Assembly (NCBI GenBank): GCA_964555935.1
Contig: CAZKUN010000409.1
Coordinates: 1-5,600, forward strand
Source: CAZKUN01 sp964555935
GTDB taxonomy: Bacteria; Armatimonadota; Zipacnadia; Zipacnadales; VGFC01
Direction: 5' to 3'
Length of the DNA stretch: 5,600 nt
Shown: positions 1 through 5,484 of the stretch, piece after piece
Position numbering within the stretch: position 1 is the first letter of the stretch
Layout: every line of letters starts with the position of its first letter
Position numbers and translations under genes: made by a program
Notes under the pieces: generated by a model
The model's input: the letters and a program-made list of their open reading frames with translations, nothing else
Database searches by the model: none
Told to the model about the DNA's origin: nothing

Positions 1-52
1 AGTTTCTTGGCACCTCTACCGAAAACCTCCCTGCTCATATGGGCAATGCGGG
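1..52. repeat. Left terminal inverted repeat (52 bp, perfect)
   Basis: The first 52 bases are the exact reverse complement of the last 52 bases (5549-5600); the match ends sharply at base 53. The outermost bases are AGTTTCTTGGCACC. Inside lies CATATG within a 12-base near-palindrome (33-44). Perfect inverted ends with no other homology between the flanks are what a transposon-like element shows. They would also appear if an assembled contig ended at both sides in the same repeat in opposite orientation. No target-site duplication can be seen because the window stops at the repeat. Confidence 0.95.
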
Positions 53-60
53 CCTTACAC

Positions 61-102
61 TTACACGCCTCGTGAGTGCAACCGCGCGGACCGCGCGTGT
101 AA
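61..102. repeat. Subterminal inverted repeat with nested palindrome
   Basis: Bases 61-68 (TTACACGC) are the exact reverse complement of 95-102 (GCGTGTAA). Nested inside, 83-97 is a perfect 7+1+7 palindrome (CGCGCGG-A-CCGCGCG). A second TTACAC copy sits directly upstream at 55-60. The structure starts nine bases inside the left terminal repeat and has no counterpart beside the right one. It could be a protein-binding site or cruciform near an element end, or chance in GC-rich DNA. No role is established. Confidence 0.4.
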
Positions 103-161
103 CCCACAACACGCGATTCGCGCCGCTGACCTCGCCGGGGACCCATCTGCCCGACACGTCA

Positions 162-193
162 AAACGGCCCCCGCGTCGTCGAGGGGGCCGTTT
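162..193 (-). terminator. Rho-independent terminator after the Tyr/Arg-rich gene
   Basis: An 11-bp perfect stem (162-172 pairing with 183-193, AAACGGCCCCC with GGGGGCCGTTT) encloses a 10-nt loop. Read on the minus strand, the stem is followed by a short T-run ending in TTTTG. It lies 32 nt past the TAA stop at 225-227. The A/T-flanked arms make it potentially bidirectional, so it would also insulate against transcription from the left end. Confidence 0.82.
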
Positions 194-197
194 CTAT

Positions 198-224
198 CGT
201 GGCAGTGCCGGGGGGCTTGCCACG
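198..224 (-). other. Hairpin immediately after the stop codon
   Basis: On the minus strand the TAA stop (227-225) is followed directly by CGTGGCA, a 13-nt loop and TGCCACG: a 7-bp perfect stem (198-204 with 218-224). It has no T-run of its own and sits just before the main terminator hairpin. It may protect the 3' end of the mRNA or assist termination. Confidence 0.5.
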
Positions 225-734
225 TTACCTGTAGCGACGGTCTCGGTCTCGGTACTCGATGTCCACGCTCGTGCCTCGTCGGTTCTTGCGGATCTCAACG
301 CCGGCGTATCTGCCAGGCTTCTGATACCGAGTCTCGAGGCGGCCGTTGCGCCGGTTCTCGTAGTAGTGGTCATTGTACTGGTTGTTGCCGTAGTACCGGT
401 CATCGTAGCGCTGGCCGGGCAGTGGCACGTTGTAGCCGGTTTGCCTCGGGACCGGGGAGTAGTCCACGTCATGCCGGTAGTCCCGCTGCCGCTGGTTGTA
501 GCGCTGTCTCTGCTGCTTCTGGCTGCACTTGCGCGAGCACTGGCGCGTGCACTTGTGCTTGTGCCGGCCGTTGCCGTCGTCGTCCAGGACTTCGTAGATG
601 ATCACCGCCGCCGCAACCGCCGCCAGGATCTTGCCCGTGTCCCCCGCCTGAGCTTGCCGCTGAACTCCGAGCGCCAACGCCACCGTCAGGACCAGCACGC
701 CTGCCAACATCTGGGTCGCTCTGAGAGTCTTCAT
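225..734 (-). CDS. Sec-exported Cys-triad, Tyr/Arg-rich small protein
   Basis: A 169-aa protein of unknown function. The start at 734 is supported by a purine-rich AGGGG five bases upstream. Residues 1-30 form a Sec signal peptide: basic MKTLR, a hydrophobic core, then a QAQA/G cleavage site. A second hydrophobic Ala/Val/Ile stretch (about 34-48) follows, ending in EVLDDDG; it may anchor the mature protein. Residues 57-70 are basic with Cys62, Cys66 and Cys70 in a C-x3-C-x3-C pattern. Residues 71-140 are low complexity, rich in Tyr, Arg, Asn, Gln and Asp (for example DDRYYGNNQYNDHYYENRR). The last 28 residues (142-169) look more ordered, RYAGVEIRKNRRG then a DIEYRDRDRR tail. It has its own control region (operator pair at 815-854) and terminator, so it is probably monocistronic. 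An envelope or surface location is inferred from the signal peptide; I recognise no family. Confidence 0.85.
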   Translation of the reverse strand: MKTLRATQMLAGVLVLTVALALGVQRQAQAGDTGKILAAVAAAVIIYEVLDDDGNGRHKHKCTRQCSRKCSQKQQRQRYNQRQRDYRHDVDYSPVPRQTGYNVPLPGQRYDDRYYGNNQYNDHYYENRRNGRLETRYQKPGRYAGVEIRKNRRGTSVDIEYRDRDRRYR

Positions 735-814
735 TTTCGCCCCTGCTTTCTCAACGGTCTGTCGCCCGGTCCGGCTGGTGGTTCAGCGCGGGTGACGCCG
801 CGTGTCATCGTGTT

Positions 815-831
815 TACTACTCTGCATAGTA
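815..831. promoter_or_regulatory. BlaI/MecI-type operator-like site 1
   Basis: TACTAC-TCTGC-ATAGTA is a 17-bp inverted repeat with a 5-bp spacer and one mismatch from the ideal TACTAC-N5-GTAGTA. BlaI/MecI-family winged-helix repressors bind dyads of this general kind. The site ends 81 bp upstream of the start at 734. A weak minus-strand promoter may overlap it (TACTAT as -10, TTTACT as -35 but spaced 19 bp). No BlaI-like gene is in the window, so the regulator would act from elsewhere. Confidence 0.6.
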
Positions 832-837
832 GATACC

Positions 838-854
838 CACTACGGCGTGTAGTA
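838..854. promoter_or_regulatory. BlaI/MecI-type operator-like site 2
   Basis: CACTAC-GGCGT-GTAGTA has the same 6-5-6 layout as the neighbouring site, again with one mismatch. The two centres are 23 bp apart, roughly two helical turns, which suits two repressor dimers on nearly the same face of DNA. The outer halves also make a larger dyad (TTTACTAC ... GTAGTAAA, 813-856). It lies between the end of the membrane-protein gene (958) and the start of the Tyr/Arg-rich gene (734). Confidence 0.6.
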
Positions 855-957
855 AATCCCGATTCGGAGCGACCGCGACGGGGATCACACTTCGTGAGAC
901 AACGAGGAAATGGGTGTTTGGGGGCTCTACGGGCTCACAGCGGGCCTGGGGCGGCTT

Positions 958-1521
958 CTATCGGTCGGCCGTATAGTGCGCGAAGGCGTGGATGATGGCC
1001 GCGCTCCACTCGGGATTCACGATGACGACCTGATTGCCCTCGGGGTCCTCGATCAGATCCACCAGTTCCTCCAGGGCGATCTGCTCAACGTGCTCGATGA
1101 TGTTGTTGCGCCACACGGGCATGACTTCGGGGTCGATGTCCTCGTCGACTTCGAGCATCGCAATGTACTCGTCAATCGGCACGGGTCGGTCCGCGCGGGA
1201 CAGTTTCAAAAGCGCCCGTCCGTGGCGGTAGATCATATCATACCCGCCCCACGTCATCGAGAGGGCGGCGATGAGTCCGCAGTAGACGCGCGCGACTCTC
1301 GCCGATAGTTCGGCTTCACAGGCGACCGCCGATTCGCGACGCGCGTATGGCAGCAGCGCCGCCGCGGAGGCCAATCCAATCAGCACGGCATCGCCCACCC
1401 CGACCTGCCACCCCTTGCCGGAGAGTGAGAACATCGCCACGCCAAGGCAGGTGGCGACCACCAGCCCGCTTATGACCGCTCGGTCCGCCGTCCACACGTG
1501 GTGTCTGTCTGAGGTTGCCAT
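958..1521 (-). CDS. Small membrane protein with acidic C-terminal region
   Basis: A 187-aa protein of unknown function. The ATG at 1521 is preferred because hydrophobic segments begin soon after it and a weak GGGAG lies about ten bases upstream; the open frame continues to 1674, but that extension has no membrane or signal character. Two confident transmembrane segments lie at about 15-34 and 40-60, followed by Arg61-Arg62 (positive-inside). A third, weaker hydrophobic stretch covers about 79-97 (YCGLIAALSMTWGGYDMIY). The remaining ~90 residues are soluble and strongly acidic (EVDEDIDPE near 124-132; EELVDLIEDPEG near 151-162). No catalytic motif is visible. It starts 177 nt after the four-gene Tat array on the same strand; the gap holds no gene and no clear terminator or promoter, so read-through is possible. 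Its link to that array is positional only. Confidence 0.75.
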   Translation of the reverse strand: MATSDRHHVWTADRAVISGLVVATCLGVAMFSLSGKGWQVGVGDAVLIGLASAAALLPYARRESAVACEAELSARVARVYCGLIAALSMTWGGYDMIYRHGRALLKLSRADRPVPIDEYIAMLEVDEDIDPEVMPVWRNNIIEHVEQIALEELVDLIEDPEGNQVVIVNPEWSAAIIHAFAHYTADR

Positions 1522-1698
1522 ATTGCCCGCGCTCCCGCTGACGAACGTCTCGCTCAGCCCCCACAAAACCGGGAGTCTCCGACTTTCTTTAGCGTCAATC
1601 TGGGTATAGTTGTCCGATTTCCTTCGCACACCTTCTCTGATCCACGCTCTGGGGCTGACTGTGAGAACAACCACACTGGCTGATACGCGGCGCCAGGC

Positions 1699-2619
1699 CT
1701 AGATCGCCGTCAGCGTCAGGAAGCTGAACCGGCCGACCGGGTGCGTGGCGACCCGCGTGCCTGTCAGCGTCAGCGAGTGCGGGTAATGGCCCGACCCCGA
1801 GAGTTCGACGAGACTCATCAGGACGCCGCTGCTGGTCTTGGTCCAGTCCACCGTATCGCCGCCATTCCATCGCGCGACATATGCATAGTCGGGATCGCGG
1901 TTCTGCATGTCGTTGGAGGTCCACGTGCTAAGCTGCACGGAGTAACACATGGATTCGCTGGCGGCCCCGGGCGTCTCTACCCAGAACTTGAGGAAGAAGC
2001 CACGGGGGGAGTAGTGGTCATAGAGAAGCGTGGTCGTCCGCATGTTGCCGGCGCTCATGCGGCACGTCCGCGTGGAGTAGCGTATGGGCTCCTTGTCGAG
2101 TTCGATGCCCTCGGGGTACTCGCACCCTTCGGGCCTGAGCGTGACACCGCCAGCGTAGGCCTTCGCGAGCTGACCAACTTCCATCTGCTGAGTGAGCGCG
2201 TCGGACGGCGCGAATGCGGCTGTTCCGTCCGCAGCTCGGCTATTGGAGACGCCCAACTCCTTGAGGGTGTCCTCGCCGCCAGGGGCGTTGCCGATCGCGT
2301 CGAGAAGGGCTCCGCCAGACTCGGGCTGCGGAGCGCGGGCTCTGGCGTCAGGCATGGTGTCCTCGGGCGGGTCCGCGGGCACGGGGTCGTTAGCTCTCGC
2401 GATCGGCGGCACCGATTCGAGAGCGACGGAATCGTCAGCGCCGCCCCGCGTCCGCATGGACGGGCGTCTGACGCGGGTGTTGAGTCGGCGCTGAGCTTCG
2501 GCGCCAACGGCAGCTCCCGCCAGCGACGCGCTCGCCCCGGCTTTGGCAATCCGGCTCAAGAAGGCTCGCCGGTCTTGCCCTCGGTCTCGGTCGTGGCCAC
2601 TGCCGTCGTCGTTAGACAT
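1699..2619 (-). CDS. Tat-exported paralogue 4 of the array, unknown function
   Basis: A 306-aa protein whose start at 2619 is fixed by GGAGGA five bases upstream. After a charged N-terminus (1-16) comes DRRAFLSR, with the twin arginines at 17-18, a hydrophobic Ala/Gly stretch and a probable AEA/Q cleavage at 42/43, giving a mature N-terminus of QRR. Conserved blocks shared with its paralogues, in order: ALESVPPIARANDP (about 67-79), ALLDAIGNAPGG with KELGVSNSR (104-128), AGGVTLRPEGCEY (156-168), EPIRYSTR (177-184), WVETPG (213-218), WNGGDTVDWTK (251-261), MSLVELSG (268-275) and a C-terminal strand RFSFLTLTAI. The alternating hydrophobic pattern of the second half suggests a beta-rich domain. 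Cys at 166, 186 and 225. It is closest to the frameshifted upstream gene. Tat export implies it crosses the membrane folded. No family recognised. Confidence 0.88.
   Translation of the reverse strand: MSNDDGSGHDRDRGQDRRAFLSRIAKAGASASLAGAAVGAEAQRRLNTRVRRPSMRTRGGADDSVALESVPPIARANDPVPADPPEDTMPDARARAPQPESGGALLDAIGNAPGGEDTLKELGVSNSRAADGTAAFAPSDALTQQMEVGQLAKAYAGGVTLRPEGCEYPEGIELDKEPIRYSTRTCRMSAGNMRTTTLLYDHYSPRGFFLKFWVETPGAASESMCYSVQLSTWTSNDMQNRDPDYAYVARWNGGDTVDWTKTSSGVLMSLVELSGSGHYPHSLTLTGTRVATHPVGRFSFLTLTAI
2385..2490. repeat. 106-bp coding repeat, copy in gene 4
   Basis: This block matches 3301-3406 at 100 of 106 positions without gaps. It encodes the segment just after the Tat signal, from RRLNTRV through ESVPPIARANDP. 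Identity falls off on both sides, so the linker is far more conserved than the signal sequence before it or the beta-rich domain after it. Recent tandem duplication or gene conversion would explain this. Confidence 0.85.
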
Positions 2620-3487
2620 GGGTCTCCTCCGTCGGCGCCTTTGGCGCCGGGTCTAGATCGCCGTCAGTTTCAGGTAATAGAAGTTGCCGCGCATGGTCCC
2701 CCAGGCGTTCGGGCCGCCGGTCAGCACCAGCCTGTGCGGGAAGTGCTTGCTCGCCCCCCCCAAGCTCTACGAGACTCATCCGAGCGCCGGTGCTGGTCTT
2801 GGTCCACTGTACGGGATCGCCGCCGTTCCAGGCCGCCGTGAGTTTCAGGTTGGGGTAAGTGCACCACCCGGCAAGCTCGACGGAATAGCTCAGGAAGTCA
2901 TCCTTGCCCCCGGGCGTCTGCACGAAGAAGTACATCGGCATGCCCCCCTTCTGGGGGATTGTATACGTAAGGACCGTGTCCAGATCAGTGTCGGGGGTTA
3001 TGCGGCCCGAATCAGTGGCGTACCGTAGGGGCTCCTCCTCAAACTCGAAGCCCTCAGCGTACTCGCACCCCGTCGGCGTAAGCGTGATGCCGGCGGCGTA
3101 GGCATCCGCGAGGTTGCCCGACGGCGCGAATGCGCCGGCTCCGTCCCCCGCGCGGCTGTTGGAGACGTCCATGCCCGCGAGCGCGGCCTCGCCGCCATCG
3201 GTTTTCATGAGCGCGTTTAGGAGGGCATCTTTGGACATCGGCTGTGGGACGCCGGCTCCGGCGTCGGGCAGCGGATTCTCCGGCGGATCCGCGGGCGCGG
3301 GATCGTTGGCTCTCGCTATCGGCGGCACCGATTCGAGAGTGATGGAATCGTCAGCGCCGCCCCGCGTCCGCATGGACGGGCGTCTGACGCGCGTGTTGAG
3401 TCGGCGTTGGGCGGTTGCGCCCGCACCGAGCGTTGTCCCAACACCGATGGCAGCGGCTTTAGCGATGAACGAGCGTCTGTCGGTCAT
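2612..3487 (-). CDS. Tat-exported paralogue 3, C-terminus frameshifted at G8
   Basis: The start at 3487 has GGAGGA seven bases upstream. The Tat motif is DRRSFIAK (Arg4-Arg5), with probable cleavage at ATA/Q (26/27). The blocks follow gene 4: ITLESVPPIARANDP (49-63), ALLNALMKTDGG (88-99), MDVSNSR (106-112), AAGITLTPTGCEY (131-143), EPLRYATD (152-159), FFVQTPGG (187-194), AAWNGGDPVQWTK (218-230), MSLVELGG (237-244). At residue 245 a run of eight G shifts the frame. As written, translation adds 47 residues unlike the paralogues (GEQALPAQAG...EETHV) and stops at 2612-2614 inside the next start codon region. With seven G the protein would be 277 aa, stop at TAG 2653-2655, and end HFPHRLVLTGG ... 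YYLKLTAI, matching gene 4's end. It may be a phase-variable gene, a recent pseudogene or a sequencing error. Function unknown. Confidence 0.8.
   Translation of the reverse strand: MTDRRSFIAKAAAIGVGTTLGAGATAQRRLNTRVRRPSMRTRGGADDSITLESVPPIARANDPAPADPPENPLPDAGAGVPQPMSKDALLNALMKTDGGEAALAGMDVSNSRAGDGAGAFAPSGNLADAYAAGITLTPTGCEYAEGFEFEEEPLRYATDSGRITPDTDLDTVLTYTIPQKGGMPMYFFVQTPGGKDDFLSYSVELAGWCTYPNLKLTAAWNGGDPVQWTKTSTGARMSLVELGGGEQALPAQAGADRRPERLGDHARQLLLPETDGDLDPAPKAPTEETHV
2633..2649 (-). other. Hairpin before the gene 4 ribosome binding site
   Basis: CGGCGCC and GGCGCCG form a perfect 7-bp GC stem around a 3-nt loop (AAA on the minus strand). It lies between the in-frame TAG of gene 3 (2653-2655) and the gene 4 Shine-Dalgarno (2625-2630). 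No T-run follows, so it is not a standard terminator. It could stabilise mRNA or modulate initiation of gene 4. Confidence 0.5.
2754..2761 (-). repeat. G8 homopolymer tract causing the frameshift
   Basis: Eight consecutive C on the plus strand are eight G in the coding sense, at the codons after MSLVEL of gene 3. With seven G the frame runs into ...YYLKLTAI and TAG at 2653-2655; with eight it leaves the family frame. The equivalent place in gene 4 has no such run. Poly-G tracts of this length are known slippage sites in phase-variable surface genes of other bacteria, and also common sequencing error sites. Confidence 0.85.
3301..3406. repeat. 106-bp coding repeat, copy in gene 3
   Basis: Partner of 2385-2490, with six substitutions and no gaps. 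Several substitutions are synonymous or conservative (SI/SV, TL/AL), so both copies keep the reading frame. The distance between copies is 916 bp, about one gene unit, which fits origin by tandem gene duplication. Confidence 0.85.
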
Positions 3488-3514
3488 GTCGCGTTCCTCC
3501 ACTCTGGTATCTCG
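3467..3514. repeat. 48-bp leader/Tat repeat, copy at gene 3 start
   Basis: Matches 4487-4534 at 45 of 48 bases; the three differences are all C/T. It spans the untranslated leader, the Shine-Dalgarno, the start codon and the codons for the Tat N-region (M-x-DRRSF). Genes 2 and 3 are otherwise much more diverged, so this short block looks like a conserved or converted expression and export cassette. Confidence 0.8.
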
Positions 3515-3529
3515 CACAACGAACGCGGG

Positions 3530-4507
3530 CTAGATCACCATCACGTTGAGCCAATGGAAGCGGTATGACCAAACCTCCTGGTTGCGCAGCTCGATGTGGT
3601 ACCGCGTCCCGCCCTGCAGTTCGAGCAGGCTCATTCCCCGGATCGGTTCCAGGGCCGCCCAGTTGACCGTGGCGACTCCCATCGTATGGCTGAAGCTCGG
3701 GACCAGCACGCGTGTTTCGAAACGCGGCGCCCCGGCGCTATCGAAGCCGGAGCCCAGGCACAACTCCAGCAGGTAGACCAGCGATTGGTCCGGCGACCCG
3801 AGCGACATCAAGGCGAGCCTGAAGAAGTACTTGATGACCGGGACGTCGGATACGGCCAGGATACTCAGATACGCGGGGTCTTGGTGGAACGTGGCCGGAT
3901 CCACAACGCCATTGAGCGTCTTATACGAGACTCCGGTGAAGTACGGTGTACGCGTGCCGTCAGCGCGTTCCACGCAATTGGGCTTGAGAGTGATCCCTTT
4001 GGCATACGCCGCCGCGACCTTGACCTCCTCGGACAGCTCAATGGCCGGCGCGGTGTGAAGGAGGGATCCGCCGGGGTCATCTCCGAGGAGACCGCCGAGG
4101 GCACGACTCGGCCCGAAGATGGCCCGGCCCTGAGTTGGGCGGCCCTTCCGGACGCCGCTGTCCCTGAGAAACGCGGCGCCAGCCGTCGTGCCGCTGAGGG
4201 CATTGAGCAGGCGGTCCCTCGAGGAGGGTTTCGGCACGCGCCCGGTCGGTTCCAGGCCCGGCATGGTCTCAGCGGCGGGCGGCGCCTCTCCGTCGGGTAT
4301 CGTGACGCGAGCAATCTTGAGATCAGAGGTGAGAGTGAGCGGGCCGGTGGCGCGCTTGGAGTCGCGAGTGGGTGTGGTCTCCGTGGACCGGATGGTTGGG
4401 CGTCTGATGTTCGGGCCGGCTCGGCGTTGGGCAGATGCAGCGCCGCCGAGGGCGGCACCTGCGCCGACGGCGCCGACCTTGGTCAGGAACGAGCGTCTGT
4501 CGGCCAT
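3530..4507 (-). CDS. Tat-exported paralogue 2 of the array, unknown function
   Basis: A 325-aa protein. ATG 4507 is chosen over one 15 bases upstream because GGAGGG lies seven bases before it and the Tat motif then begins at residue 3 (DRRSFLTK, Arg4-Arg5). Cleavage is likely at ASA/Q (26/27), again leaving QRR. Blocks follow the family order: PLTLTSDLKIARVTIPDGEA (56-75), RDRLLNALSGTTAG with FLRDSGVRKG (97-122), YAKGITLKPN (168-177), VSYKT (193-197), YFFRLALMSLGSPD (227-240), GMSLLELQGG (291-300) and a C-terminal strand YRFHWLNVMVI. It is longer than its neighbours because of inserts near 123-165 and 180-225. Two Cys (178, 250). It lies 56 nt after gene 1 and 42 nt before gene 3, consistent with one transcript. 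Exported, probably folded; function not recognised. Confidence 0.88.
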   Translation of the reverse strand: MADRRSFLTKVGAVGAGAALGGAASAQRRAGPNIRRPTIRSTETTPTRDSKRATGPLTLTSDLKIARVTIPDGEAPPAAETMPGLEPTGRVPKPSSRDRLLNALSGTTAGAAFLRDSGVRKGRPTQGRAIFGPSRALGGLLGDDPGGSLLHTAPAIELSEEVKVAAAYAKGITLKPNCVERADGTRTPYFTGVSYKTLNGVVDPATFHQDPAYLSILAVSDVPVIKYFFRLALMSLGSPDQSLVYLLELCLGSGFDSAGAPRFETRVLVPSFSHTMGVATVNWAALEPIRGMSLLELQGGTRYHIELRNQEVWSYRFHWLNVMVI

Positions 4508-4534
4508 GTCGCGTCCCTCCACTCTGGTATCCCG
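4487..4534. repeat. 48-bp leader/Tat repeat, copy at gene 2 start
   Basis: Partner of 3467-3514. Both copies place the Shine-Dalgarno seven bases before the ATG and share CCAGAGTGGAGG upstream of it on the coding strand. Confidence 0.8.
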
Positions 4535-4563
4535 AACCCCGCGCGCGGATTCTGGATCGGTCT

Positions 4564-5472
4564 CTAGAGCATGATGACGTGCATCCAGCGGAACTCACGA
4601 TCGAAGCCGATTTCCTCGTCACGCCTCAGATGGGTCCAGCTAAACGGGAAGTCCGCCCTGTCTCCCCACCCTCGCAGTTGCGCGAGCGCGACAAGAGTGC
4701 CCTGGCTCGTGGGCTGCCAGTCGCCCCACTCGCTAATGAACCCACCGAGACCTCGGAAGTCGATCTCGATGCTATACGTGCGGTAGCTCTGCCAATTACC
4801 GGGCGTCCGGATGCCGAGGCCAAGCATCGTGTGGCCATTCTCGTAGGCAGCGAGAGAGCGAATAGGCACCCGCTCATCGTTGGGCGGCGCTTCCCCACTG
4901 TCAACCCAGCCAGCCGACGACCAGTACATGAGTGGGGGCTTCGTGGGATCGAAGCCGCCTGGGCTGATCTCACCCGAAGCGTAGAGCGTCACGCCCGCCT
5001 TCAGGACGTCTTCCGTCGGCGTGTGGGGCTGTGGCGCGCCGGTTGTTGGGCTGCCGATGCGGAGGCTTCTCGGTGCGTTGTTCGGCGCCGGCGGGGGGAC
5101 GCCGATGCCCTCCAGCAGCTCCGGTCCGCCAGGCATCGAGGCAAGGGACTGGAGCAACTCGTTCCGTGGTGTTGGCGTGAGGTCCGGCAAATTCAGCGCT
5201 CGCCGCGGCGTCGCGGCGGATTCGGGGGCCTGGCGTGAATCAGCGGCGGCTTCGTCATCGACGCGGGTCACTTCCGGGAGCGCTTCCAACGTGAGCTTGC
5301 GGCCCGTCCCGCCCCGCGCGCCACGCAACGGGATGCGGCGACGTCCTTGAGCCGTGCCCGCCGATCCGAGCGCTACGCCAAGGCCCGATGCGGCGAGCCC
5401 GCTGATGAACTTGCGGCGTCCCGATCCGGCGACTTGCTCCTCATTGGTATCGTCGTGGTCATGGTCAGGCAT
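4564..5472 (-). CDS. Tat-exported paralogue 1 (first gene of array), unknown function
   Basis: A 302-aa protein. The frame is open to 5538, but ATG 5472 is chosen because AGGAGGG lies five bases upstream. The N-terminus MPDHDHDDTNEE is acidic and His-rich; the Tat motif GRRKFISG follows (Arg19-Arg20), with probable cleavage at GTA/Q (41/42) giving a basic mature start QGRRR. Family blocks: KLTLEALPEVTRVDDEA (59-75), RNELLQSLASMPGG with LLEGIGV (103-125), LKAGVTLYASG (157-167), KPPLMYW (178-184), LGIRTPGNW (219-227), TYSIEIDFRG (232-241), TLVALAQLRG (259-268), and the end FRWMHVIML. It is the most diverged of the four and has no Cys. It begins 76 nt inside the right terminal repeat, so any promoter for the array lies in or beside that repeat; I see no convincing -35/-10 there. 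Function unknown. Confidence 0.87.
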   Translation of the reverse strand: MPDHDHDDTNEEQVAGSGRRKFISGLAASGLGVALGSAGTAQGRRRIPLRGARGGTGRKLTLEALPEVTRVDDEAAADSRQAPESAATPRRALNLPDLTPTPRNELLQSLASMPGGPELLEGIGVPPPAPNNAPRSLRIGSPTTGAPQPHTPTEDVLKAGVTLYASGEISPGGFDPTKPPLMYWSSAGWVDSGEAPPNDERVPIRSLAAYENGHTMLGLGIRTPGNWQSYRTYSIEIDFRGLGGFISEWGDWQPTSQGTLVALAQLRGWGDRADFPFSWTHLRRDEEIGFDREFRWMHVIML

Positions 5473-5477
5473 GTCGA

Positions 5478-5484
5478 CCCTCCT
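5478..5484 (-). promoter_or_regulatory. Strong Shine-Dalgarno of the first array gene
   Basis: AGGAGGG on the minus strand, five bases before ATG 5472. It decides the start against the longer frame that begins at 5538, which has no comparable site. Confidence 0.8.

Noticed and set aside
8..23. TTGGCAC in the terminal repeat as a sigma-54 -24 element
   Set aside because: No TTGC-type -12 element follows at the required spacing.
355..400. Repeated TAGTAG/GTAGTA-like words inside the Tyr/Arg-rich gene as further operators
   Set aside because: They are tandem Tyr codons (TAC) in the coding sequence and do not form the 6-5-6 dyad.
1600..1612. TATACC on the minus strand as a -10 for the membrane-protein gene
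   Set aside because: No matching -35 at suitable spacing, and it is about 80 nt from the chosen start; too weak to call.
1522..1698. Terminator between array gene 4 and the membrane-protein gene
   Set aside because: No strong stem followed by a T-run is visible; short GC repeats there do not pair convincingly.
39..4567. Long plus-strand open frames (39-995, 1741-2841, 3596-4567)
   Set aside because: They are antisense to well-supported minus-strand genes, are Arg/Gly/Pro-rich without domains, signals or ribosome sites, and are expected in GC-rich DNA.
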